A stretch of DNA of 64,000 nt from M3007 sp044226205 (lineage in GTDB: Bacteria > Bacteroidota > Bacteroidia > Chitinophagales > Saprospiraceae), in assembly GCA_044226205.1 (NCBI GenBank), contig JBGAHL010000002.1:402876-466875 (forward strand), read 5' to 3'. This document shows, piece by piece, positions 1 to 9,575 of the stretch (position 1 is the stretch's first letter; every line of letters starts with the position of its first letter). Made by a program: the position numbers and the translations under genes. The notes below the pieces were generated by a model. The model was not told the origin of the DNA. It did no database searches and saw only the letters and a list, made by a program, of their open reading frames with translations.

Positions 1-1220
1 GATAAAGACTCAGATGCTTGTCTAACACTAAAATTTACAGATTTCAAATCCGCACCGCTCAAATCCGCACCGCTTAAATTTGCGTCTCCCAAAAACGTCC
101 CAATCAAAGACGCTAGTTTTGAATGAAACCTGTCCCAATCCGCCATTCTCAAATTATGCTCCCTTAAATCTAGATTCCTCAAATCAAACTTTCTCAAATC
201 ATGCTCGCTCAAATCCAACTTCCTCAAATCCAACTCCTTTAAATAAGCCTCGCTCAAATCCGCCTCGCTCAAATCCGCCTCGCTCAAATCTGCTCCGCTT
301 AAATACACCCTGCTCAAATTTGCACTGTTCAAATCTGCCTTATGCAAATTTGCCAAAATAAAAAGCGCTCCACTCAAATTTGCCCTGCGCAAATCCGCTC
401 CACGCAAATCCGTTCCGCTCAAATCTGCTCCACGCAAATCCGTTCCGCTCAAATCTGCTCCACGCAAATCCGTTCCGCTCAAATCTGCCCCATGCAAATC
501 CGCCCCATTCAAATCCGCTCCGCTCAAATACACCTCCCTCAAAACTGCATTATTAAGGTCAGCCTGTTGAAAAGTCGAAGATTTATAAATTTTGTTAAAG
601 CAGGAAGTGTCCAACGGCAATAGCGTTAGAGTAATTAACAATTGTCCCCGTTCTGGACTTAATTGTTCATTAATAAGACTGTCTTCCTCTAAATATCGGT
701 ATGGTTTAAAAGAATGGCTTAAAGCGACAATTTGACCAATAAGGGAGGGGCTAAGGTTAAATCGGGTTTTATCACGGGCTTGTTTGGAAAGCCCCGCCTG
801 CTGTAACTCAATCTCCTTATCCACTTTGTCCATAATGTTACTCATTAGCATCACCAAAGCACCACGGCGGTCAGCCTCTTCGAGTGACATTTGGTGTTGA
901 ATAAGAGTGTTTTGATTTGTCATGAGGGCATTTTGGCTTCCCAATAGTACATTTTGGGTATCTAATAAGTCATTCTGATTCACAAGCAACCACGTCCCAA
1001 CGCAGGCTACAATGAAAGTTAATGTGAATTGCCAATGTGCGCGAATACCAGAATAAACGGCTCCTAATCGAGTGTTTGCACGGAATGTAGAAGGAGCAGG
1101 TTGCTCTTTTAGTGGTATTTCCTCATGGTCCTCCGCTTGAAGGGGGGCTTGCGGAAGATTGGCTGACTTGGTTTTGCCAGCTTTAGCCTTTCTGGATTTT
1201 GGTTTAGCAGATTCAGACAT
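1..1220 (-). CDS. membrane-anchored pentapeptide-repeat protein (3' end cut by window)
   Basis: Read on the minus strand from an ATG at 1220-1218, the frame stays open to base 1, so the C-terminus lies outside. The N-terminus is basic and Lys/Ala-rich (residues 1-20). A single hydrophobic span follows (about 63-80), then a Gln/Asn-rich heptad stretch (about 81-110) that looks like a coiled coil. A helical section leads to a long run of A-(D/N)-L-x-x pentapeptides from about residue 216 to near 400. These repeats should form a right-handed quadrilateral beta-helix (family knowledge). Three copies of a 30-bp unit at about 410-500 are almost identical at DNA level, suggesting recent expansion. 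The gene starts 26 bases after the stop of the restriction-modification gene on the same strand, so co-transcription is likely. Function unknown; one membrane span with the helix on one side is what can be seen. Confidence 0.85.
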   Translation of the reverse strand, partial: MSESAKPKSRKAKAGKTKSANLPQAPLQAEDHEEIPLKEQPAPSTFRANTRLGAVYSGIRAHWQFTLTFIVACVGTWLLVNQNDLLDTQNVLLGSQNALMTNQNTLIQHQMSLEEADRRGALVMLMSNIMDKVDKEIELQQAGLSKQARDKTRFNLSPSLIGQIVALSHSFKPYRYLEEDSLINEQLSPERGQLLITLTLLPLDTSCFNKIYKSSTFQQADLNNAVLREVYLSGADLNGADLHGADLSGTDLRGADLSGTDLRGADLSGTDLRGADLRRANLSGALFILANLHKADLNSANLSRVYLSGADLSEADLSEADLSEAYLKELDLRKLDLSEHDLRKFDLRNLDLREHNLRMADWDRFHSKLASLIGTFLGDANLSGADLSGADLKSVNFSVRQASESL

Positions 1221-1246
1221 GGTCAATGCTACTTTTAGGGTGTAAA

Positions 1247-3982
1247 TTATTTCCGCTTCTTTCCTTCCCTTCTAAACATCGGCGCACTCAGCTGCTCATA
1301 CAACCCAAACAAAAACTCAATCCGCGCCAACTCACTCCCAAACGGCTGCGGCCGATAGCACAAATCCACAGCCTTGTCGAGCGCCGCGTGTGCGCGCACC
1401 AGGTCGGGCGGCATGGTCACAGGGTCGTAAAGATCGGCCAGGCTGCTGCCGGGATATTTGGCGCGGGTGTCGAGCACAGTTTGGGCGGCTTCCTCTACTT
1501 TATTTTTTTGGGCGGCGGTAGGGTAAGGGGGGAAAGGGAAGTTGTTGTAAACAATGTCTTTTGAGTAACGGTAATCGCTTTTAAGTCGCCCGCAAGTGTA
1601 TTTTACCCATGCCATGTGCATTGAGGAAGTTAAAATACCAAACAAGTAAAATGAGGCGTTCGGGATACCATATGCTTGATCTCCTAAGATTACTTCTTTA
1701 CTTACAAAACCAAATGGGATGTAATTTCTTCGCTCGGATGAAACACGGGGAATTACAACGTAGTCAGTTTCAGGCTGCCTAATGTCCCCAAAAAGTGTGG
1801 GTGTTTTTGCTTTGCTTCTAACTGAATATCCGGCGTTTTCGTTGGAACGAAACTCAAAAACCCTTTTTACAACCTCACTAAGTATTTTACTCTTTCTTAT
1901 TACTGCGGGTTCAATGTTTTTGAGCCAGAAGCATTTCCTCCAATTGTTATTGATAAACTCAGTGGAGCCAATGTAACTTCTTACATATTCTAAGATTTCA
2001 GGTTCTTGCTTTTCAATTATTTTCAATAGTTCTGGCTCAATGAAAAAATGGCCCCCATCATAAGCAATTGAGCCTCTTATTACTTTTGGTACATTAGATA
2101 TTGGGTCTTGCCGACGTGAAATCAATACGTCATTACCATCAACCAAGTACGGATTTATATTTGTTACTGGAATTTCTTGTGGCTCTTTGCTAACTCCCTC
2201 GTAGTCAAAGAGTCTTTTTTGGCCAATGTCAAAACTGGCAAAGCCCACAATAACACAATGTACAGCGGCAACCCCCTTTGCCTCATTACTCCATTTGAAA
2301 GTACGATGGGCAAAGTGAATTTTTATCCCTATTGTCATTAGATTATTCCAAAGAAGCCCCACTTGCTCGCCTTGCGTTATGGAATTTGTGGAGACAAACG
2401 CGACCTTGATTTGGGTTTCTCTGATGAACTCGGCAGATTTCAAATACCAGGCGGCAACGTAGTCGAGCAGCCCAATCCCGTCTAGCCCCGGACTTACTGC
2501 AATCATATCGGCGCGTTGGCTTTCATCCATGAATTTTGCCCCTATAAACGGCGGATTCCCCAAAATATAACTCAACTGCTCCTTTGGCACAACCTCTGCC
2601 CAATCCAACCGCAACGCATTCCCGTGAACGATTTTCGCAGCTTTGGTGAGCGGCAAACGAACGAAATACTGCCCAAATTCCTCCGAAACTTTCATGTTCA
2701 TTTGGTGGTCGATCAGCCACATAGCGACCTCTGCAATTCGGGCAGGAAATTCATCGTATTCGATACCCGCAAACTGGTCTACATCTACCCGGATAATCTC
2801 CCGCACATCAAGAAAGCCTTGCCCGCTTTTGTTCAGTTCGCGCAAGATCAAAATTTCCAGTTCGCGCAATTCCCGGTAGGAAATGATGAGGAAGTTGCCG
2901 CAACCGCAGGCAGGGTCGAGAAAATGCAACTTTGAAATTTTGACGTGCAACTCGTTCAGGCGGTTTCGGTTGCCCTTTGCTTTTTCAAACTCGCTGTACA
3001 GCTCATCGAGGAACAAGGGCCGGATAACCTTTTGGATATTCTTTTCCGACGTGTAGTGCGCCCCCAAATTGCGGCGCTCTTTGGGGTTCATTACAGCCTG
3101 AAACATCGAGCCGAAAATAGCGGGCGAAATCTTGCCCCAATCCAGGCCGCAAGCCTCGATGAGCATTTCCCGCATTTTGCTGTCGAAAGCGGCCGGGGGC
3201 AAGTTTTCTTCGAATAAACGGCCGTTGACATACGGGAAGGCTGCCAGGTGTTCATCCAGATTTTTCAGCCGCGTTTCCTTTGGCGTGTTCAGCGTGTGGA
3301 AGATCAGCGAAAGGTGGGCGGCAAGGTCGCTGCCGTCGGGTTTGGTTTTCAGGTCGAGGTATTCCCAAAAAGTACCTTTTTCAAAAATTCCGGTGTCGTC
3401 GGCAAACAGGCAGAACAGCAGGCGAACCAGGTACACTTCCAGGGCGTGGCCGGTGTAGCCGACTTCCTCCAGCCGGTCGTGCAACTTGCCCATCAACTCG
3501 GCCGCTTTGATGTTAACCGGGTCTTCCTCTTTGTAGGTTCGCTTTTCATACCCGGCAATGAAGCCGAACAAATGCACCTGATTGGGCAGATCGGAAAGGG
3601 CAAATTCGGCCGACGTGCCGGCGTCGAGGTCGTGCAACCGGAAGCGGTCAAAGTCCGAAACGAGTATGTATTTGGGTAGTTCGTGTTCTTTCAGGCCGGG
3701 GAAGTAGTCTTTGGCCTGTTGAAAAGCCCGGTCGAGGTCTTTGCCCCTCGATTTGTGTTCTACGAGAACAACCCCCTTCCAAAGCAGATCAATAAAGCCC
3801 TGCTTTTGGTCGGCCTTACGGACGGCCGTCTCAAACGTGGCCACCCGGCGGCGGGAGATGCCGAACACATTAAAAAAGTCATCCCAAAAGGATTTGGCCT
3901 CGGCATCTTCGCTGCTTTCGTTTTCCCATTCTTTTGCGAAGGCAAGGGCGCGTGATTTGATTTCATTCCAACTCAGGGGCAT
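1247..3982 (-). CDS. MmeI-like (type IIG/IIL) restriction-modification enzyme, single chain
   Basis: A 911-residue protein. The N-terminal PD-(D/E)XK nuclease is visible as D65 followed by E75-H-K77. A helical spacer runs to about residue 300. The DNA methyltransferase core has the SAM motif DPACGCGNF at 356-364 and the catalytic NPPF at 476-479, as in N6-adenine methyltransferases. The C-terminal third would be target recognition, ending with the characteristic SDYRYSKD-type segment and NFPFPP. Length and order match the MmeI family, in which one polypeptide both cuts and protects one strand of its site, so no separate methylase is needed. Both catalytic centres look intact, so it is probably active (inference). 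It is the first gene of a two-gene unit with the pentapeptide-repeat protein. Recognition sequence cannot be read from the sequence. Confidence 0.9.
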   Translation of the reverse strand: MPLSWNEIKSRALAFAKEWENESSEDAEAKSFWDDFFNVFGISRRRVATFETAVRKADQKQGFIDLLWKGVVLVEHKSRGKDLDRAFQQAKDYFPGLKEHELPKYILVSDFDRFRLHDLDAGTSAEFALSDLPNQVHLFGFIAGYEKRTYKEEDPVNIKAAELMGKLHDRLEEVGYTGHALEVYLVRLLFCLFADDTGIFEKGTFWEYLDLKTKPDGSDLAAHLSLIFHTLNTPKETRLKNLDEHLAAFPYVNGRLFEENLPPAAFDSKMREMLIEACGLDWGKISPAIFGSMFQAVMNPKERRNLGAHYTSEKNIQKVIRPLFLDELYSEFEKAKGNRNRLNELHVKISKLHFLDPACGCGNFLIISYRELRELEILILRELNKSGQGFLDVREIIRVDVDQFAGIEYDEFPARIAEVAMWLIDHQMNMKVSEEFGQYFVRLPLTKAAKIVHGNALRLDWAEVVPKEQLSYILGNPPFIGAKFMDESQRADMIAVSPGLDGIGLLDYVAAWYLKSAEFIRETQIKVAFVSTNSITQGEQVGLLWNNLMTIGIKIHFAHRTFKWSNEAKGVAAVHCVIVGFASFDIGQKRLFDYEGVSKEPQEIPVTNINPYLVDGNDVLISRRQDPISNVPKVIRGSIAYDGGHFFIEPELLKIIEKQEPEILEYVRSYIGSTEFINNNWRKCFWLKNIEPAVIRKSKILSEVVKRVFEFRSNENAGYSVRSKAKTPTLFGDIRQPETDYVVIPRVSSERRNYIPFGFVSKEVILGDQAYGIPNASFYLFGILTSSMHMAWVKYTCGRLKSDYRYSKDIVYNNFPFPPYPTAAQKNKVEEAAQTVLDTRAKYPGSSLADLYDPVTMPPDLVRAHAALDKAVDLCYRPQPFGSELARIEFLFGLYEQLSAPMFRREGKKRK

Positions 3983-4245
3983 AAATGCGGCGTGTTAGGT
4001 TATATGAAAGCTAATGTATTTGCTTTCATCTTTTTGTCAAACCCTAACCATATTTGGCTCGGCGCTCCCAATACTCTCTTTCCACCTTTATACTCGAAGC
4101 ATAGAAGTTCCCCATTTTTCGCCGGGTGATCCCAGGTGACCGATCTTTTTAAGCGCTGGGGCGTTCTACCCGCCCGCCCCCCTTCGCCTTCCATTTGGCC
4201 ATTCCTCAATAATCCGCCATCTTGCCGCATCAAAATTACCCTCCC

Positions 4246-7200
4246 ATGCGTGCAATCTTCTTTCTGACCATGCTGCTGCTGGCCCTCGACGGCCCGGCCG
4301 GCGCACAAGTCGCGCTCCCCTCCCCTGCCTTTTCCCTCCTGCAATGGCGCTGCATCGGCCCGCACCGCGGCGGCCGCACCGTGGGCGCAACCGGCGTCCG
4401 GCAACAGCCCGGCACCTTCTACATCGGCGTGAACAACGGCGGCGTCTGGAAAACCACGGACTACGGCAGGGTCTGGACGCCCGTTTTCGACGACCAGCCA
4501 ACAGGCTCCATCGGCGACGTCGCCGTGGCGCCCGGCGACCCCAACGTGGTCTACGTGGCCAGCGGAGAAGGCCTGCAACGCCCCGATCTCTCGGTCGGCA
4601 ACGGCGTGTACCGCTCTTCCGACGGCGGAAAAACCTGGACCAACACCGGCCTGCGCGAGGGCCTGCAAATCGGCGGACTGGCCGTAGATCCCACCGATCC
4701 CAACCGCGTATTTGCCGCCGTGCTCGGCCATCCGTACGGCCCCAACCCCGAACGCGGCGTATATCGAACCAAAAACGGGGGCAAAACCTGGGAAAAAGTC
4801 AAGTACATCGACGAAAACACGGGCGCCATCCAGGTCACCATCGACCCCGCCGACCCGAGGGTCGTGTACGCCGACTTCTGGGCCGCGCGCCTGGCGCCCT
4901 GGGAAAACGGCGTCTTTCAAGGGCCCGGCTCGGGCCTCTGGAAAAGCACCGACGGCGGCGACACCTGGACCCAACTCAAAAACGGATTGCCCACACCTGC
5001 CCAGGACCTGGGCCGCATCGGTTTTTGCATTTGCCCCTCCTTGCCCTCCCGCCTGTATGCCACCGTCGATTGCGGCGAAGGCACTGAAAATGCCCGGCTG
5101 TACAGCGGAATTTACCGCTCCGACGACGCGGGCGCCAACTGGTACCGCGTCAATCCCGACCCGCGACTCTGGGGCCGCGGCAGCGATTTCGCCGAGGTAA
5201 AAGCCGACCCGAAAAACCCCGACATCGTCTATTCCGCCAATGTAGTGACCTGGAAAAGCACCGACGGCGGCAAAAGCTGGCAGGCCTGGCGGGGCGCCCC
5301 GGGTGGCGACGACTACCACCGCCTCTGGATCAACCCCGACAACCCGGACGTGATCCTCCTGACCGGCGATCAGGGCGCAATCATCACGGTCAACGGCGGC
5401 CAGACGTTCAGCAGCTGGTACAACCAGCCCACCGCGCAATTTTACCACGTAAGCACCGACAACGCCTTCCCTTACAACGTGTACGGCGGCCAACAGGAAA
5501 GCGGCTCGGTGGGCATCAGCAGCCGGGGCGCCGACGGACAAATCGGGCTTCGCGAATGGCACCCCGTCGGAGCGGAAGAATACGGCTACGTGGCCGCCGA
5601 CCCGCTCGACCCCAATATTATTTACGGCGGCAAAATCACCAAATACGACAAACGCACCGGCCAAACCCAGAACATCAGCCCGGAAATCGTGCGGAGCGGC
5701 CAGTACCGTTTCATCCGGACCGCCCCGATACTGTTTTCCCCGGTCGATCCGCATACCCTTTATTTTGCCGGAAATGTCTTGTTTAAAACCAAAAACGGCG
5801 GCCAATCCTGGGAAGTGATCAGCCCCGACCTCAGTCGCGAAACCTGGAACGTGCCCGCCTGTGTGGGTGTTTTTAGCCCGGAAGCCGAAAAAACCAAACG
5901 CCGCCGGGGGGTAATTTATGCCCTGGCGCCCTCCAATCAGGACACCGCCACCATCTGGGCCGGAACCGACGACGGATTGATCCACCTGACCCGCGACGGC
6001 GGCCGGCACTGGACCAATATTACCCCGCCCCAACTGACCGACTGGAGCAAGGTCTCCCAACTCGACGCGGGACATTTTGACAACAACACCTGCTACGCAG
6101 CAATCAATTGTATCCGCCTCGACGACCTTCGCCCGCACATCCTGCGCACCCGCGACGGGGGCAAAACCTGGAAAGAAATTACCGGCGGACTGCCGGCCAA
6201 CGAGCCGGTCAACACGGTCAGGGAAGACCCCCTGCGGCGCGGCTTGCTGTACGCCGGCACCGAAAACGCCGTGTACGTATCCTTCGACGACGGCGAGCAC
6301 TGGCACTCCCTGCGCCGCAACATGCCCGCGACCAGCATCCGCGATCTGGTGGTCAAAGACGACGACCTCGTCGTCGGCACGCACGGGCGTTCGTTCTGGA
6401 TTCTGGACAACATCAGCCCGCTGCGCCAATTGGAAGCGCCCCTGTCCGACGCGGCCAAAACCACTCTTTTCAAACCGCAAACAGCCTATCGTATCCGCTG
6501 GAACCTGAACACGGACACCCCCATTCCGCAGGAAGAACCCGCCGGCCAAAATCCGCCGGAAGGCGCGGCGATCGATTTTATACTCGCCCAGGACGCCAGG
6601 CACGTGAGCCTGCGCGTTTTTAAAAAAAGAGGCGGCATCGTGCGCGATTACAGCCCGCAGGACCCCGCACCCGATGTCAGCGGGGTCAATATTCCACTTT
6701 ACTGGATCAGGCCGCCGCAGGTATTGCCCACCACCAAGGGCGCGCACCGCTTCTACTGGGACCTTCGTTACGACGACTATCGGAGGGAGTTTCAGCGCAG
6801 TTTTGGCGCTTCGTTCCCCATGTCGGCCATTTACGGGCAAACGCCGCCCGAGCCCAGGGCGCCCCTGGTTTTGCCCGGCATGTACCGCGTGGAACTGACT
6901 GTGGACGGCCAGACTTTTGAACAGGACCTGGAGGTCCGCATGGACCCGCGCGCCGGCGCCAGTGCCGAAACCCTGCAACAACAGTTCGATCTTGCTACCC
7001 GGGCTTACGGCTATGCTTACGCGGCCATGCGGTACCAGATCGGGTTGGAAGGGGCCCAAATGTTGCTCGACAAAGCGCGCCTGCAAGCCTCGGCCCCTCC
7101 GAGCGATAGCCTGCAACAGATGCAAAAAGCGCTCGATGCCCTCGATCTCCGGGTACAGCGCCTGCACAACAATGCCCTGGCCTTGTTCGGCGTGGTGCAG

Positions 7201-7992
7201 GAAACGGATATGCCGCCGACCAGCCAGACCGTCCGGGACATGGATGTGCTGCAGCAATCTTTCACAGCGTTCATAGCCGATTTCGAGCAATTTGAAGCGA
7301 CCTATGCAGCCGCTTTTTCGGCTTTGAGCCAAAGTACGAATGGCGACCTCCGGGACAACGACCCTTTGCCTTACCGACACCCCGGCCCGCAAGTGCCGGG
7401 GTTTGAGCCCCTGTTTTCACCCGCGCTTTCCAATGCTGTTTTCCCGAAAGGGGTATGGGAAATAAATGCCGCCGGCGAACTGACAGCCAGTGAGGATCAA
7501 TGCATTTTTACGCAAAAAACCTACAAGAACTTTGCACTGGACCTTGAATTCAAAACCGCCGACGGAACCAACTCTGGCGTCATCGTGCATTGCTCCGACC
7601 CGGACAACTGGATACCCAATTCGGTTGAAATCCAGATCGCCGACGACTATTCTGAAACGTGGAGCAAAGCCGATCCGAGTTGGCAATGCGGCGCCATTTT
7701 CGGGCACCTGCCTGCCAGTCAAAAGGCCGTCAAACGCCCGGGCGAATGGAATCGGCTCACCATTTTCTGCGTCGACCGGCACATCACGGTCGTGATGAAC
7801 GACGTGCTGGTCAACCACATGGACATGAGCCGCTGGCTGTCGGGCAGCCGGAATCCCGATGGTTCGGCCATCCCTTCCTGGCTGCCCAAACCCTTCGCTA
7901 CGCTGCCGCTCGAAGGACATATCGGGTTGCAAGGCAAGCACGCGGGGGCGCCGATCTGGTTCAGAAATGTGCGGATAAAGGCACTCCCCTGA
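4246..7992 (+). CDS. secreted Asp-box/sortilin-type beta-propeller protein fused to a C-terminal DUF1080 domain
   Basis: About 1248 residues. I chose the ATG at 4246 because it puts a hydrophobic signal peptide (RAIFFLTMLLLAL, cleavage near AGA-Q) at the N-terminus; an in-frame ATG at 4222 adds only eight residues. Many Asp-box motifs of the S-x-D-G-G-x-T-W type (for example near 4615, 4762, 4948, 5260, 5790, 6150) build one or two beta-propellers of the VPS10/sortilin type. A middle beta-rich and helical segment follows. From about residue 1068 a DUF1080 (3-keto-disaccharide hydrolase / GH16-like jelly-roll) domain begins with GVWEI and contains the NSGVIVHC-type strand. Known relatives are exported glycan-related proteins. 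The substrate is unknown. It converges on the GH32 gene with a 14-base gap. No sorting domain is seen at the C-terminus. Confidence 0.85.
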   Translation: MRAIFFLTMLLLALDGPAGAQVALPSPAFSLLQWRCIGPHRGGRTVGATGVRQQPGTFYIGVNNGGVWKTTDYGRVWTPVFDDQPTGSIGDVAVAPGDPNVVYVASGEGLQRPDLSVGNGVYRSSDGGKTWTNTGLREGLQIGGLAVDPTDPNRVFAAVLGHPYGPNPERGVYRTKNGGKTWEKVKYIDENTGAIQVTIDPADPRVVYADFWAARLAPWENGVFQGPGSGLWKSTDGGDTWTQLKNGLPTPAQDLGRIGFCICPSLPSRLYATVDCGEGTENARLYSGIYRSDDAGANWYRVNPDPRLWGRGSDFAEVKADPKNPDIVYSANVVTWKSTDGGKSWQAWRGAPGGDDYHRLWINPDNPDVILLTGDQGAIITVNGGQTFSSWYNQPTAQFYHVSTDNAFPYNVYGGQQESGSVGISSRGADGQIGLREWHPVGAEEYGYVAADPLDPNIIYGGKITKYDKRTGQTQNISPEIVRSGQYRFIRTAPILFSPVDPHTLYFAGNVLFKTKNGGQSWEVISPDLSRETWNVPACVGVFSPEAEKTKRRRGVIYALAPSNQDTATIWAGTDDGLIHLTRDGGRHWTNITPPQLTDWSKVSQLDAGHFDNNTCYAAINCIRLDDLRPHILRTRDGGKTWKEITGGLPANEPVNTVREDPLRRGLLYAGTENAVYVSFDDGEHWHSLRRNMPATSIRDLVVKDDDLVVGTHGRSFWILDNISPLRQLEAPLSDAAKTTLFKPQTAYRIRWNLNTDTPIPQEEPAGQNPPEGAAIDFILAQDARHVSLRVFKKRGGIVRDYSPQDPAPDVSGVNIPLYWIRPPQVLPTTKGAHRFYWDLRYDDYRREFQRSFGASFPMSAIYGQTPPEPRAPLVLPGMYRVELTVDGQTFEQDLEVRMDPRAGASAETLQQQFDLATRAYGYAYAAMRYQIGLEGAQMLLDKARLQASAPPSDSLQQMQKALDALDLRVQRLHNNALALFGVVQETDMPPTSQTVRDMDVLQQSFTAFIADFEQFEATYAAAFSALSQSTNGDLRDNDPLPYRHPGPQVPGFEPLFSPALSNAVFPKGVWEINAAGELTASEDQCIFTQKTYKNFALDLEFKTADGTNSGVIVHCSDPDNWIPNSVEIQIADDYSETWSKADPSWQCGAIFGHLPASQKAVKRPGEWNRLTIFCVDRHITVVMNDVLVNHMDMSRWLSGSRNPDGSAIPSWLPKPFATLPLEGHIGLQGKHAGAPIWFRNVRIKALP

Positions 7993-8006
7993 GCCGGGGG
8001 AAGTTA

Positions 8007-9575
8007 TTATTTCAATTCCCACACCGCCCCTTTCACCAGCCGCACGGCGCCACCCCGGGTTTCGATGCTGAGCCGGTCGAAATCCTGCGTCGGGAAGAAA
8101 ATATCCGTCAGCGCCACCGCGCCGTCGTCGGTAAAAAGTTCGCAGGAGGCGCGGTCAAAAAAGAGGTGCAATTGAAGCGTGCGAACCTGCGGATCGTGGG
8201 GTGCGGTATGCACTTGCGCAGCAAATGCCTGGGAAAAAGCGTGATCGCCCGCCTGCCGGCGGTCGCTGTACCATTCTTTTTTCAAACAATCGTACCCGAC
8301 GCGGTAGCGCTCCCCTTTGGCATTGGACAAGACCACGGCAAGGTCGGCGACACCGTCCATCGGTTGCTCAAACTCGAGCAGCAGCTCGCAGCTCGAAGGG
8401 GAAAAGTTGAGTCGGGGCGTCAAATCCAGTGTCCCGTTCAGGATCTGCGCCGGCAGCTCGACGTGGCGTTTGCGCAGGCGTTCCGTTTCGCGGACGGGGC
8501 GGGTAAAAAGCCGCAACCCCGTGGGGGTATTTTTCAGCGACAGTTCGCGGGGCAGGGTCATGGCGCTGCGCCAACGTTCGGTGGGCACGTTTTGGGCGTA
8601 GTCCCAGTTGCTCATCCAGCCGAGGAAAATCCGCCGCCCGTCGGAAGCCGGGATGTCCGACCAGGTGACGCCTGCGTAGTTGTCGCGGCCGTAATCGATC
8701 CAGAAAGCCTGGCCCGTTTTTTTCAGGCTTGCAGCGAATACGGGATCGAGCGTAAAACGCCGCCCGTCAAAATTGCCGATAAAATACTGCGTGCCGCTGC
8801 CCCCGTTGGGTGCGCCGGGGTTGAGGCTTTGCAGCAAAACCCATTTTTTTTCACCCGTACCTTCTACCTGCATGGGAAACAGATCGGGGCATTCCCACAC
8901 GCCGCCATGCGCGCCCCATTCGCGACCGAAATCGCTGAGATACTGCCACTTGCGCAAATCTTTTGACCCGTAAAGTTTTACGTGATCGCCAGCGGCCAGC
9001 ACGAGCACCCATTGGTCGGAGGCTTCGTCGCGCACGACCTTGGGGTCGCGAAAATCGCGGATGCCCGGGTTCGGGATGACCGGATTGCCGGCGTATTTGG
9101 TCCAGTTGCGGCCGCGGTCGGTGCTGTAAGCGAGGCCCTGCGTTTGAAAATCCTGCCGGCCCGCCTTTTCCCCGGCTATATCGTGCTGGGTAAAAACAGC
9201 GACCATGGGCGGATGATTTTTGTCGCCCAACCCGCTCGTATTGTTCCAGTCGATCACCGCGCTCCCGGAAAAGATCATGCCCAGCGAGTCGGGATACAGG
9301 GCCACGGGCAGGTGTTGCCATTGCACCAGATCGCGGCTCACGGCGTGCCCCCAGTGCATGGGGCCCCACACGGTGGAGTACGGGTGGTATTGGTAAAAAA
9401 GGTGGTATTCGCCTTTGTACCAGACCATCCCGTTGGGATCGTTCATCCACATTTTTTCAGGGGTAAAATGGTAGGCCGGGCGGTGCGGTTCGTTCGAAGC
9501 GACCGAGGGACGGCGTTGGGCCACACAGCCCGACACAAGTGCGAATGCGAGCAGGGTTAATACGCGAAAATTCAT
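8007..9575 (-). CDS. glycoside hydrolase family 32 beta-fructosidase (levanase/invertase type), lipoprotein
   Basis: 522 residues. The N-terminus has a lipoprotein signal with lipobox VSGC (Cys17), so it should be membrane-anchored. Hallmark GH32 motifs are present: WMNDPNG (43-49, nucleophile Asp46), FRDP (175-178, transition-state stabiliser Asp177) and WECP (227-230, acid/base Glu228). A C-terminal beta-sandwich starts near residue 380. The enzyme hydrolyses terminal fructosyl bonds in sucrose, inulin or levan (family knowledge); which one is unclear. Its ATG shares ATGA with the stop of the upstream sugar porter (9572-9575), so the two are translationally coupled and likely form a fructan or sucrose uptake and cleavage unit. 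No SusC/SusD pair is next to it. Confidence 0.92.
   Translation of the reverse strand: MNFRVLTLLAFALVSGCVAQRRPSVASNEPHRPAYHFTPEKMWMNDPNGMVWYKGEYHLFYQYHPYSTVWGPMHWGHAVSRDLVQWQHLPVALYPDSLGMIFSGSAVIDWNNTSGLGDKNHPPMVAVFTQHDIAGEKAGRQDFQTQGLAYSTDRGRNWTKYAGNPVIPNPGIRDFRDPKVVRDEASDQWVLVLAAGDHVKLYGSKDLRKWQYLSDFGREWGAHGGVWECPDLFPMQVEGTGEKKWVLLQSLNPGAPNGGSGTQYFIGNFDGRRFTLDPVFAASLKKTGQAFWIDYGRDNYAGVTWSDIPASDGRRIFLGWMSNWDYAQNVPTERWRSAMTLPRELSLKNTPTGLRLFTRPVRETERLRKRHVELPAQILNGTLDLTPRLNFSPSSCELLLEFEQPMDGVADLAVVLSNAKGERYRVGYDCLKKEWYSDRRQAGDHAFSQAFAAQVHTAPHDPQVRTLQLHLFFDRASCELFTDDGAVALTDIFFPTQDFDRLSIETRGGAVRLVKGAVWELK

Noticed and set aside
410..500. Regularly spaced 30-bp near-identical repeats, CRISPR-like at first sight
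   Set aside because: They are contiguous and encode pentapeptides on the minus strand, with no spacers.
4000..7392. Very long open frame antisense to the Asp-box/DUF1080 gene
   Set aside because: No domain is recognisable; the plus-strand protein has clear motifs. Long antisense frames are expected in GC-rich coding DNA.
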